From: Toxonevra muliebris
Taxonomy: Eukaryota; Arthropoda; Insecta; Diptera; Pallopteridae
Assembly (NCBI GenBank): GCA_963691655.1
Contig: OY829326.1
Coordinates: forward strand, 37,661,989-37,725,988
DNA length: 64,000 nucleotides
Direction: 5' to 3'
Shown: piece after piece, positions 24,170-36,265 of the stretch
Layout: every line of letters starts with the position of its first letter
How positions within the stretch are numbered: position 1 is the stretch's first letter
The notes under the pieces: model-generated
Told to the model about the DNA's origin: nothing
Databases searched by the model: none
Seen by the model: only the letters and a program-made list of their open reading frames with translations
Position numbers and translations under genes: made by a program

Positions 24170-26263
24170 CAGGGCTTTGGAGCGCAGCGCGGAGCTGGAG
24201 CGAGAAGCTGTGGAGCAGATTGTTTTGCCCGGAGCTAGAGCTGAAGCTGAAGAAATGAAGATTTAACCGCTCCGCTGCTCTGATTCCTAATATTTGTAAT
24301 AGAAATATTTATAACGAGAACACACGTTAAGTGATTTAACTTTATTAATGAATGCAAATATGTTGTTAGTTAATATCATACTTGAAAACCTATAGGAGAA
24401 GATGAGATGAACTTGAAACTCTATGTGAACCCGACCCTTCAATCATGGCCGAATGTGGAAAATTCTTCTAATTTTTGTTATTAAGTGCCAGTGCAAAGAA
24501 AAAAGACGGAATCAAATTTATAATCTATCTAACGATTTTTAAATATTTTTTATTTTTATTGTGTTCTGTCTTAAACCTCTAGTTCCCAAATTTTTGATTG
24601 ATAAAAAAAAAAAATCGGAATTGATTAATATTGGCGTGAAAATCATAAACTGATTTAAAAACCAAAAAAAATGAATGGGCGTAGTTTTATGAAGTGTGAA
24701 AGTTTGAGCACCTAAAATTATTTGTTCTTGAATGAGCTTTTTATCAATTTTTTTAAGTAATTGAATATTTTATATAAAAAATTCAAACTCTTAGCTATCC
24801 ATAGCTTTTTATTTGGATACTATGGCGGGAAGTATTTTTTTCTTTTTCACTTTTATCTCAAATACAATCAAAATAATTAATTTTCCTATTTTTCACAAAT
24901 TTTTGACATTGACTGTCGCTAACTTCTGTAATACGCTCATAACTGATGCATGGGACATTCTCTAAACGATAATAACAGAAAACTGTTATGGTGGCAATTC
25001 CATCTCTTTTGGTAAAGGCCGTCTAGAGGCGGGCTTGGGAACTAGAGGGTTAAAAGTTAGAATTACCATATAATGAAATGAAATTTTAAATTTTAGTTAG
25101 TTACACTATGCGACCAAATAAAATTTTTTGTCTTTGATATGGCATTTGACTTCAGTTTTAAAAAGAGGAGGTGATGCTGAGCAACCGCGCATTTACTGTT
25201 TTTAAGTTAGAAACTGTTTTTGATTTGAAGCTTCGTCTTGAAATTAAGTTTGAAAAGTTTAAAAATTAATAAAAAATAAAAAAAATTATCGGATTCTTGT
25301 AAAATTGGAGTTGAAAGGTAATAAAAAGCAATATTTTATTATATAGTATGTTAATTTTTCTCCACCAGATGACTCGTTTGAAATGATTCAGTTTGCAAAT
25401 AGAGTAAAAAAAAAACGAAATAGTGATGGAGTGAGGAAATAGAGACAATTGTATGAAAAGTATAAATTATGGTCGAAACTTCCCAACTTCGTATATCTTG
25501 CAAAACCAATATATATTTTTGCATTATGTTTGTATTTGTAAATGCTTATTGACAGAGCTATGAAATATTAAACAACTTTTAGACAACAAATTTTAAAAAT
25601 CCAAATTTATGGTCAAAATTTCGGGAATTTCAACCTAAAGATATTCTCTGATTTCAAGAATTTGTTTCCACTCCTGTTCATCTGGATGAGTAGAAATTTT
25701 ACTACGCTGCTACTTTTTAAATTGATGCCATTTTCGGCTATTTTTCGTATACCAAAAATGTCCCTTTATGTGATTAGTTTTGAGAATCACATTTGTATAG
25801 ATTAGGTTGGAGTGGCTGTCAAGAGACACACTTAGGCCTGAACGACCCATTGTAATACTACATAGTTGGATTTACAGTTTAACGCCGATTCCGAACGGGG
25901 GTGTGGCAATTTTTTATCGGCTTGGTGGTTTTGCCATTACCAACCAAGGTGTGTATTTGTACACTATCTTATAATTCTCATACACTTCATATTGATAGTG
26001 AATATAAGAAAGTTATGAAAATTAACCACCAGACGAAGACGGGAATCGAACCCGAACTTCCCAAATGAAAGTCTAGTGCACTACCCACTAGATTATCGAG
26101 GTTGTCCGACCTCATGTATGTATACATGAATTAAAAAAAAAACTTTTTTCTTGAGAAAAATTATATAAAAGTTGGAGCTCGGAGTGGAGTCGCAGTCATA
26201 CTTAAGAGGTTAGAGCGGAGCAGGAGCGGAGCAACCTTAAAATTTGGCTGCTCCAAAGTCCTG
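24170..26263. mobile_element. hAT-like non-autonomous transposon with 8-bp target duplication
   Basis: The termini are CAGGGCTTTGGAGC at 24170 and the reverse complement of CAGGACTTTGGAGC ending at 26263 (13 of 14 identical). They are flanked by an exact 8-bp direct duplication, GTAGCTAC, at 24162-24169 and 26264-26271. The 8-bp duplication with T at position 2 and A at position 7 and CAGGG-type ends are hAT superfamily hallmarks. Both ends carry many GGAGC/GGAGCGGAGC subterminal motifs, likely transposase-binding repeats (inference). The 2.1-kb interior encodes no recognisable transposase and contains a SINE near its right end. Confidence 0.85.
25800..26112 (-). mobile_element. tRNA-derived SINE (tRNA-Glu-like head) nested in the hAT-like element
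   Basis: On the minus strand, box A is TAATCTAGTGGGTAGTGC (26078-26095) and box B is the GGTTCGATTCC core (within 26041-26054). An anticodon-like loop CTTTCAT at 26065-26071 places TTC at 26067-26069, as in tRNA-Glu. The acceptor stem does not pair, so this is not a functional tRNA gene. A non-tRNA body follows to about 25800 and ends near a GGTTGGAGTGGCTGTCAAG-like segment (reverse sense). RNA polymerase III transcription would be expected from an intact copy; the LINE partner is unknown and the distal boundary is approximate. Confidence 0.75.
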
Positions 26264-27614
26264 GTAGCTACTACGACAAAGTAGATTTTGATATCCGTAT
26301 TGATATTGATCAAAATATATTGACTCTGTTAACTTTTGAATTATGAAACATGGTTGTAGCTTTTGGTTTGGCTAATAGCGGATATTTTGTGGACAGATAA
26401 CTATAAGAAGGAGTTTTTTAACTCATATGTTTCTAAAAAATGTATATGCAAAGACTGAACTATATTTATTCAGAACCAATCAATTGATATTAAAAAAGTG
26501 GCTTTCGAGGTAATATCTACAATTTTAGAGGATTTTAGTTCTCCAGTCATAATTGACTGGCAGACGACTCTTGAAAGGAGATGCGGAGGTTTACCTGACT
26601 ATACAACACGCCAATATGCAATACGATATTATAACCAAAATGAGCCAATTTAATAAATTTTAAGATTACTTAGTAGAAGCATGAAGGTTGTTTCCAAAAT
26701 ATTGTTCCTATCCTATTATTTTTATACTAAACACTACGATTTTTTCGGCCATTCAAATCATGTGCTGTCAGAGTCTTTTATTTTTTGAAATTTTTGTAAA
26801 ACCTTTGACGTACAAACTATTTTTGTTACAAGTATAAAAGAAACTGTTATTCACACTTAAACATTATTTAAATATACCATTATACCACTGCTATTTCATT
26901 GACCGACACTGTTTGGGGAAAACAATTGAGAAAAACAAAATTAACAATTTGCACCTGCAAGGCATAAAACTGTGTCCAAATGCGTGACCAAAATCGCAAT
27001 ATTGGCATACAAAACCACTAAAATGTATGTGGATCTGGCCAGACTCATGTGTGAAGAAAGTGATGTATAAACGAAAGCGTCCTTATAGTTATCTTTGTGT
27101 TGGATTTTGTGTTGGGATATGTACGTGGTTCGATAGCTAATGAGAAGTTAGAAATATGTTTAAATTGCTATTAAAATCGAAAAAGGTTTAACCAGACTTA
27201 TGTGTGTCACCGAGGGTTAAACTTAAGTATACTATCACTTCTGTGATCAATAAAATCTTTCATATAAAATATTAATTTCTTCTTGACAAAATGTCATGTT
27301 AATTCAACTCATTAACCTCCATTAGATATATAAGTACCCAAAACGATAAACTTGCACTAGAAACCAGGTGAGTAGCTTAGCTTTTATTATATGTAGCATC
27401 GTAAGGGCTTAAAAGCTTTAAAAGGTTTACAAGAGTCTTCCATTTCCCAATTTTCCACGGCAAATTTTGTGCCAATTTTTCATTTTTTTTTATGAACTCA
27501 ATTTCATAAAACTTACTGGGTAAGGTTTGTAGCCTTTCCTTTTCTCTTTCAAATAAAAAAAATGATCAAGATATGATATTTTAAAAAAAGTAGGCTTTCT
27601 AGGTGGGGATGACG

Positions 27615-28255
27615 ATGTGAGTGCGCTGGTATAGCGCCAATACTGGTGTGCATGCTTTGCATTTTTGGTGTGCCCGGCGTTATTACTTCCGTCCATTGTC
27701 TCCCTCCTGGGGACCAAGTCGGCTTACAACCATGCACGGGAGTAAGACCTGGTGTTTTGCTGTTCACGGAACCAAGTCGGCTCACAACTATGCACGTCAA
27801 TCAAAACACTTCAAACACAGAGGTAAGACCTGACGTTTTACTACCCGGTGGACCAGGTCGGCTCACAACTATGCACGTCGATCAAAACACGAGACCTGGC
27901 GTTTTCCTAACTGGTTCGTCTCTAAGTCACTAGAGATTGTCCGTCAAGGGATTGGGGATTTGCCATACTGAGTTGTTTTTGTTCCTCGTCGTTGGTACAC
28001 AAAACTTACTCACTTGCACGCCTTTCCTTTGTTCCTTATCCGCTTGTTGGCACTCAGAGCTGCTATTTTGTCGAGGAATACTGCTGTGCTTGCAATTTTC
28101 CAGACAGATCTTCTTCTTCCTTGTCGCGACTGGAAAATATGAGGTGATATTCTGTTGCTTTTCTGTGATTTGCTGTGATTTTAGGTTTTGTGTATGTTTT
28201 GGAAGACCTTGATGTGTTGTTTTATTTTGTACACATGATTTTTCCCCCTTTGCTG
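27615..28255. repeat. G+C-richer block with three direct repeats
   Basis: The unit ACCAAGTCGGCTCACAAC plus TATGCACGTC starts at 27713, 27771 and 27852. It is followed each time by a AGACCTGGYGTTTT segment (about 27754, 27825 and 27892). The whole block is noticeably richer in G+C than the surrounding intron, and open stretches on both strands are short and unlike any protein I recognise. It is probably a fragment of an unidentified transposon; no termini were seen. Confidence 0.55.
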
Positions 28256-31200
28256 CGTTGTTGTCATGTTAGTCGTTATTTTGTTTGCATGTTTCTTTTC
28301 CAGTGTCGGTGTACAGTTTGGCTACCAAATTTGGGTCGTCACTGTTTTTAGAAACAGCCTTCTCCTGAAATGGAGCACGAATTTCCGAAAAAATATTCCA
28401 GGGGTATGGAACAAAACATATGTACATATCTGCAAAAGTCAAAAGCCAATTTTTTCACTATGGTTCGAAGTGGCTAAACTAGTGCAGTCTCATAATTTTG
28501 ATATGATAGTTTGAATTTCGAAATCAACATTTCGAGGATATAGAACGAATCGAAAAAAGAATGGAATTCCAATTGTTCCAAAAACTATCCTCTTCGAGTG
28601 AATCGATTCCTTTGTGAAATTAAGTTCCTAATAAAAATTCGTTCCCATCAGAAGAATTGCCTCTATTTTCCTCCTAATTTTCACCTTTTTTAAATGTTAT
28701 CAAATTAACGTCATATTATCATTCTACATATCAGCCGTCTCAGCTAAACAAAAAACTAAACAAACTAAATTATTTCACAATGGAGACTTCCTTTTCTCTT
28801 CCTACATACTATTGAGCGTTGAAAACTTTATAATTAATTTACTTAAAAAAAAGAAGAAATTAATAAAAAGCACACAGGAAGTTGAAAGGAAACATATGTA
28901 AATAAAAGCAATAATAAAGCAATTTACAATAGTAAAAAAAATACAATATTTCAAAAACAAGTTAACTTGGTTAAAAAAATAACAAAAAATATAAAAAAAA
29001 AACAAAATCTCTAAATTGGAAAACTTTTAATTTTTTTTTTTTATTCATAATAAAAAGTGAAGAGTGGGAAAATATAAAAAAAAATAAAATTCTATGAATG
29101 TTACAAAAAAATATAGAAGCAGCTAAATGAACACATATACATACTATACACAAACACGCTTACACACAAAAAAAGCAGGGGCATCTGCATTACAATGTGT
29201 GAACATGTCCACTACACAACGAACGCTCGCTAAAACATTTACAAATGTTTTGAATAATAAAGTTTTTCTTGTCCATTGCGCGACTATGCGCTGTGCAGTG
29301 ATAATCTGCGACACCATCCCCTCTTCCACACGTACGTCTCCTCTATAAATATAACGCTAGATATAGCAAAGAATATAAAACTTAAATTAAGCTGAGCTAA
29401 ACTTTTTTTTAAAGGTGGGAATACGAGGTTAGCTGCAGAATGCTGTTTTTTTTTTTGTGTTTTTGGAACGTTTTAATGAATTTTTAAATTGAAATAAATT
29501 ACTTCAGTTTTTTCTCGCAGTCTTTTTTAAGTACCTACTGAAAAATTTTCTATTTTTATAGCAGCTAGAATTTAATGCGTTTTGCAGTTAAAAGTTTTCA
29601 TTTTTATTTTGTTTTCTAAACAAACAAAAACAAAGAGACAACAACAAATAAGTAAATACCAAAAAAAAAAAAAACAAAATTTTAACTTAATGAGCTTTGG
29701 AAAACTTGCACTCTTTTTACAAACATTTATATTTAACATCAAGTCTTAAAATTATTTTTTCTTTCTGTGCTTAAAAAGTTCGATTTAATGCCAAAAACAG
29801 AACACAGAGAATTTCAAAGTTTCTTTATTGAACTTTTTCTTATTGTATTCCTCTTTTCTTTAAGTTGCATAGCTTAAAAAAATACAAACATAATCAACTT
29901 TAAGTTATTTGCCAATTCCAATTCTCAAAATCATACACCCACATACATTCATATTTATGAATACTTATAAATAAATAAAACAAGTAAAATAAGAAACTTC
30001 TAAAACGTTTTGTTGCCCTTTACTAATCTAACTCCTTTTCTTACTTCTCCTCCTACTCATTTTCAACTTTGCCCAAAATGCATGCTAAGTTTTTTTTTTA
30101 CAAGAAAACAAGAACAACTTATTTGCCCGATTTAACTAAACTGTTTATCCTTTTCTAGTTAGTTGAAGTTGTAACATAGAAGTTATTGTTATTGTTGTTG
30201 TTGTTGTTGTTGTTAGCTTATTGTATTTGTTCACAAGCATTATTATGTTTGCTATTCAATGTCAATGTATATTTTCTTACGATTTAAGCAGTATTTATCC
30301 ATACATAAATACATTACATACTTTTAGGCGTTACTTTTCTTCTACTTAACACAGATATACCTACTAATGTTTGTTTGTATGTTATTATATTGTATATACA
30401 TATAGTTGTATATACTCAACTAAGTTTTGCTACCACTTAAATATAATACACATTTATTTATACGAATTATCCAAGCGTAAAAAAATTCTTAAAGGGGCGG
30501 GACGAACATGAACAAATAGACATGCAGGAACGATAAAAAGAAGCAATGAAATTTATATTTGGTCTTCTTAGTCCGAATTGAAATGCACTACAAAAATATA
30601 AGATTTTTGAAAATATAAAATTTTTAGTTTTAAGTAAGTTTTGTGATTTCTTTCTATTTTAAAAATTTCAATCCGTCCGTAACCAATATTGAAAGTTTGA
30701 ACAAGTTTAGATACATTTTTAGGTGTAACGAAAATTTATTTCTTTCTGATTTTGAATGAAAAGCATTACTCTAATTTTCTTTTTATACTTATGATATTCA
30801 AATAAAAATCACAACGAGTTTGAATGAGAATTTTTCTGAAATGAAACGAAAATTATAAAGACATTAAATTGGATACCATCGGGCACAGAAACTCTTTTCT
30901 CTGATCTATACAGTTTTCTTAACCAAGAAAATATTACAACTTAATTAATTCATTCATTTTTATCAACCATGCTTTATTAATATTTTTATTCTCTTTTATG
31001 AAATCTAAATAAATTTCCAGGTAGTTTCTATGAGAAATTACACAATTACAATTCCAAATTACTATATTTCTCATTTAACTAACTGCTTGAAACGTAGGGT
31101 ACATATAAAAAACAAATTCATTTATAGTAGCTAAACAAAACTACTTAAAGACTTACAGTCGCCCGTACAGTCACGACCACTTCAATTAACGAACGCATCC

Positions 31201-32766
31201 TTTTCAAATTTCCACATAAAGTTTCGGAATTGAACCAAAACCTTAAAATAAGAAAGAGAAGAAAAAGTAGCAAGTTATTTTCTCGCTATTCCTGTGGCAC
31301 ACATAAAATTTTAGCCACATTTTTGGGCCTATTCTTTCATTTCCTCTCTCTCGCTCTCTCTCTGTCCCTTCAAGTGTTTCGTATTTATTCACTGACCAAG
31401 AAAAAAGGGATAATTTGATCAATCCAAAAGTTTTGGCAAAAGCACATAGAAATGTTCTTGCCAGATTTTTAGATAGCAAGTAAATGAGAGAGTGGAGAAA
31501 GGAGAAAAGGATGCAAAAAGTAACGACCCAAAGACAAAAACTTTTGAAAACCATATACCTAGAAGAAGAATGAAAGTTCCAATAAAAAAGAAATCATGAA
31601 AGGAAAATGAACGAAGAAACAAATAAACAAGAAACAAGCGATAAAATAGCATATAAATGTTTTGCTTATTAGGGGACGAACATAAACTTTTTTATACACA
31701 TGGCTACCGCTAACCATTACCACTAGATGTACATTTCCGTTGCGGTCGCAATCACATACAAACACACATACGTAAACAAACCACAACAACGGTGGCAAAA
31801 ACGTAAAGAATGTGTCGCACACACATACATAATGAAGGTGTTAAGTTGTGGCTACCACAAAATGCATGCAGGCATGAAAGTGTAGAGCGAGAGAAAGGGA
31901 ATACGGTGAAGTAGGCAGCTGTGGGAAGGTGAATAAAAAGAGATAACTCTGGGTGTAAATGGGTATTTTTTATGTATGTATGTTTATGTGTGTGTGAGTG
32001 TGTGTGTGTGCGCGGTATGCCTAAGGGTATAAAGCTAAACAAATCACACCTTTGATATTTTACATTTTTATTTTTGTTCTAAATGTCATGAAAAATCTTT
32101 AATCTAGCAATTTAAAATCAAACCTTTCTGGTTTAAGCTAGATAATTTTATGCTAAATGAGCAACCGGAGCATTAGTGAAAATCAAGCAAGCATACATTT
32201 ACCTACACATAAACACTTCATCATATTCCCACATTTTATCATAATTTTCCGCATTTCATTCTTCTGTTCAATTAATTTTGCAAACGTTTTTGTTTTCATT
32301 TGTAAGCATGAAAACTTCAAAAGCTTTGAAACGCATTGACCAAAAGTTCATTCATTCGATTCTATGCCATTCCATTTTTTATTTTTATTCTGTGTTTTTG
32401 TTTTATTTTTTGTTCAATTAAATTTGCAAACGTTACAAAATTGAAAATTTATGCAGTCATGCGCATAAAAATTACCCACAAAAATTGTAGGGTCTTCACT
32501 TTATTGAAATTCATTGATTTTATAGAAAATAATCGTTTTTTACAATTGCTACGGTTTTTTTTTTTTTTTTTTTGTGGCGTTTGTTGCGTCAATGAAGTTT
32601 TGCTAAACGATAGCAACTAAACCCAAAAAAAAAAAAACAAAAACGCTGAATCAACATTTTTGTTTAGTTCGTTTGAAATTTGAACAGTTTTGATTTCATT
32701 CTGAAATACACACGTACGAAAAAATAAAAAGGCTAAGCAAAAAGCACCACTCAAAACATTTAACAT

Positions 32767-32818
32767 GTCGTATGAGCAATATTTATTTATTATTTTAATT
32801 CAATAACACTCATACGAC
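32767..32818. repeat. 10-bp inverted repeat GTCGTATGAG / CTCATACGAC
   Basis: Perfect 10-bp arms at 32767-32776 and 32809-32818 flank a 32-bp AT-only-like spacer. The right arm is part of the 15-mer also found at 5241-5255. Possibly a small foldback or element end. Confidence 0.5.
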
Positions 32819-34465
32819 GTGTAGCCAGCGCCAGCACTCTAAATAACTTTTATAATTTAATTTGAATGTGTGATTTCTCTTGCAATTTCGCTGTTGCTAG
32901 CTCTCCTCTTCATTTAACTTTGAAATATTTGCATTGCAAATGTACAAAAAAAATGCTAAAAAAAACAAAAGAAAAAATAAAAAAACTAGGGAGGAAAAAA
33001 AATTACAGAACTAAACTCTTTTTTTTTTAATGTAATTTTAACATAGTAAAAGTTTAAAGCAAAAACTAGTCATATGCATACATAGAATATGCAAACTAAC
33101 AAACACATGCCTGCATTTCTATAGCGCCATTCGTCTTTTTTATATGCCCAACATCACGACTCTCATGTAACAATGAACGCAATTCGCCTTTTTGTGTATG
33201 TTTGTTTGTACGACTCATTCAACTTATATGTGTTTGTATCAAATGTCGCGTAATAAATATCTCTATATCGTTAGTGTGCTAAATAGAATTTGTGATTTGA
33301 AAAACATACAAAATTTTATCTCTATTCTAAATTGACCAAAAATATTATGTTTGTTTTTCATCCCAAAATTCCCCAAAAACAGAACTCTTTAATATTTTAG
33401 CGTAAAACTACAATGCAAAAATCACCGCAAAATGTTTTGCATTGCTAAAACTTTGTTTTGTTTTATTTAGAATTTTAAATTACATTGTTGAAATTTGTTT
33501 ATTATAAAATTTCCTTTACTCAGTAATAACATCACACGTAAAACGCAAATTCATTTATGCACATTATAATGAGTGCATTTGTTTTAATGAGTGCATTGTT
33601 GTAATGTAATGTAAATTTGTGCAGATGAAATTTAAATTTGATAGATAAACTAAAGTGGCTTTTCTAACAAAATATTCCGGCCAATGTTTGTAATATGAAT
33701 TTATGAATATGTAAAAATTTTAATATTTCACTGAAAGTCCTGTTTCATTATTGACAGATATAGATAGATTCTTATTGACGGTGTTTATAACCAAACATAA
33801 GATAAGCAGAAGTAACTCATATAAGAAATTATAACAAGATTAAGTTCTAGACCAATGATTATTTATAAAACCCACATTAACTCTAAAACAGAACGAAATC
33901 GCAAAAAAATAATACGAAAAAGGAGCAAATTGTAAACATTTCACCGGAAAAGTTAATAATGGAAGAGGACAACTACACCTCACAGACTTGAATTCAAAAA
34001 ATTCCAAGCTGTGATCCCAATGTACTTCGTTTTTGTCCAATCCATCGCGAGCTATGAAGCATTATAATATTTTCACCATCTAATAGTTCTTTGAAGCACA
34101 ACATTAACAGCCGTATGGTCTATTTGAGTGATTCCCTTACTACTACCTGTCTCAGTTTTACTTAGCTTATAACTTCTAACTTCATTGTTAAGCTGGCCAG
34201 TATCGATTTGTTTGCCTTCCTTACTTTTATTGGACTTAATTTTTATTAACTTGATTTATCCAATGTTGAGTTCGTATGGCTGACTTATTTTATTTAGAAC
34301 AAAAATTAAATTTTCGTTACACACATGAAAGGTTATGAGGCCTTTTAACTCCGAACCAATAGTAAATAATGTACGCTTTCCCAAAAATATTTTAAGTACT
34401 CACAGTAGAAGTGAAACTATGTTGTTTATTAGAAAATTCCTAGAAAACATTTATACTTAAAACAT

Positions 34466-35050
34466 TCTGTTGAAGTTTTTGCAGTCCTCCTCTCTCTATT
34501 TTGTTGTTGCTTTTCCTCTGTTGATACGCTCTAAACTTATCGGCACAAACACGACTTAGTACAGGTATAAAACACATTAAAGGAAAGTTCAGTTATATGC
34601 AATCAAGCCGAAACTTCTATATCGACTCTCTCACTAAACCACATGAGATAAAACTGCGAGAAGTTGTCTCTCTGTTTGATTGTATGTAGCCGATTAACAA
34701 CTTCGTTTCCTACTGGTTTTTTTTAGAGTGCAACAAAAACGCGATTTTTCAAGTGACCGTTGTTGGTGAAACTTTTGCACTCTTCCTCTTTCTATTTTCT
34801 GAAGCTTTTTTTCTGTTGATACTCTCTACATTTATCGGCACAAACAAGACGTAGCACACGTATATAACACATGAAAGGAAAATTAAGCTATATGGAATCA
34901 AGCTCTCTCACTAAAGCAAATGAGATAAAACTACAAGAAGTCGACTCTCTGCAAGATTGTATGCTGCCGATCTCCAAATGACTTCGTTCGCTTAACATTA
35001 ACAATAGCATAACTTCGTTTCTTATTAGTTTCGTATGAGTGCAACAACAA
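34466..35050. repeat. Tandem duplication of a ~295-310-bp unit
   Basis: Unit 1 (about 34466-34745) and unit 2 (about 34760-35050) share CTGTTGATAC...CTC, TTATCGGCACAAACA, a GACTCTCTCACTAAA block, GAGATAAAACT and AACTTCGTTTC in the same order. The offset is 295 bp near the start and about 312 bp near the end. Unit 1 finishes GTGCAACAAAAACGCGATTT. Unit 2 reaches GTGCAACAACAA and is then interrupted by a LINE 3' end, with a CACGATTT remnant resuming after the poly(A). Confidence 0.75.
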
Positions 35051-35690
35051 CACCGCCAAAGAAGCAGCTAAATCCTTGGGTTTTCTGAAACGCTGCAAAA
35101 AATATTTTTCACCATCCGACCTCTGCACAATTTACACAACATTTATTCAACCTAAAAAGGAGTACAATTCACATGTGTGGGCAGGAGCATCACGGTCTTC
35201 ACTCGAACTACTGGACCGTATTCAGAATCGCGGTGTTAAACTTAACGGCAGCGACGAGATATCTAGTTCACTGGCAACCTTGGCGCATCGTCGTAATGTG
35301 GGGTGTGTTACCCTATTTTATCGTTATCTTAATGGACGATGCTCACGTAATATCTACAATTTAATCCCATCCGTCCATACTTTTGCGCGACCAACTGGAA
35401 CCTCAACTACGGTCCATCAATTCCATGTGAAGACAGTGCCATTACATACAACCCACTACAGCGAAAATTCATTTTTCAGTCGCTCGGTTTGTTTGTGGAA
35501 CAATCTTCCAACGAATATTTGCCCTGAATCCTATGACATTGTTAAGTTTAAGGCTTCCGTGAATCGTCATTTCTTTATCTTTCTCCCTCCCAATTAATAT
35601 ATCTCCCTTTTCCTCATCAACCCAATGCTTTGCATGATTAGGGACATCCCCTGTGTGTTGCTGAAAATTAAAAAAAAAAAAAAAAAAAAA
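35050..35690 (+). mobile_element. LINE 3' end, 5'-truncated, with poly(A) tail
   Basis: A 5'-truncated non-LTR retrotransposon of about 640 bp consisting of the ORF2 C-terminus, a short 3' untranslated region and an A20-type tail at about 35669-35690. The coding part from about 35056 to the stop at 35595-35597 is open. It reads AKEAAKSLGFLKRCKKYF, KEYNSHVWAGASRSSLELL, LAHRRNVGCVTLFYRYLNGR and finally CLWNNLPTNI...FKASVNRHF. This post-RT C-terminal region is shared by the copies at 42552-43140 and 59084-59845. It inserted into the second unit of the tandem duplication, as expected for target-primed reverse transcription that stopped early. Confidence 0.85.
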
Positions 35691-36004
35691 CACGATTTCC
35701 GTTGCAAAATTTTCGATTTACCCTCAATAGGTTTCACTTGAAAAAAAAATTTATAAAATATTGTCAACGAGATTCAAGAATGACTATTTAATTTAATATT
35801 TTTCATATCATTTTCTAAGAAATATTCCTTTTTCATATTCCTGAAATTGTTTTATATATTTTTAATATTTTTCAGAAATTTTGGTTTTGCAAACTTTTAT
35901 GCTCCGCCATTTAAGCTTGGAACCATCTATGTGTAAAGAAATATCATATTTACATTATTTTCACCTCTATTTTCACGTACATATGCTTTTAAGAGCTATC
36001 GCAC

Positions 36005-36265
36005 GTGTGCTTTATCTGGCCTTCATCTCCGTTTGACTTATATTCATATGGCAGGCCTTCATCTGACTTACCCTCATTTGACTTGATTTCTTCAGTTTTG
36101 GCTTCATTAAACTTTATCTAACCTTGCTTGTCTAGTTAAGTTTTATCTAGTTTACCATGACTTTATCTTGATTTTCTTGAAGCACTTACTTCCAATTGGC
36201 TTTATCTGGCTCTGTTTCTTAAGTATTAACTTCATCCAACTTCACTGAAGTTATTAATGAATTGT
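36005..36265. repeat. Degenerate short repeats (GGCTTTATCTGGCTTCATCTGACTT type)
   Basis: Variants of CTTTATCTGGC, CTTCATCTGACTT and CATTTGACTTG recur about every 15-20 bp across 260 bp. Like the GAGTAATTGC blocks, this is a strongly diverged short-unit array. No other feature is seen nearby up to 39395. Confidence 0.55.

Noticed and set aside
26038..26110. Functional tRNA-Glu gene
   Set aside because: Box A, box B and a TTC loop are present but the 5' and 3' acceptor halves do not pair and a SINE-like body follows, so it is called a SINE.
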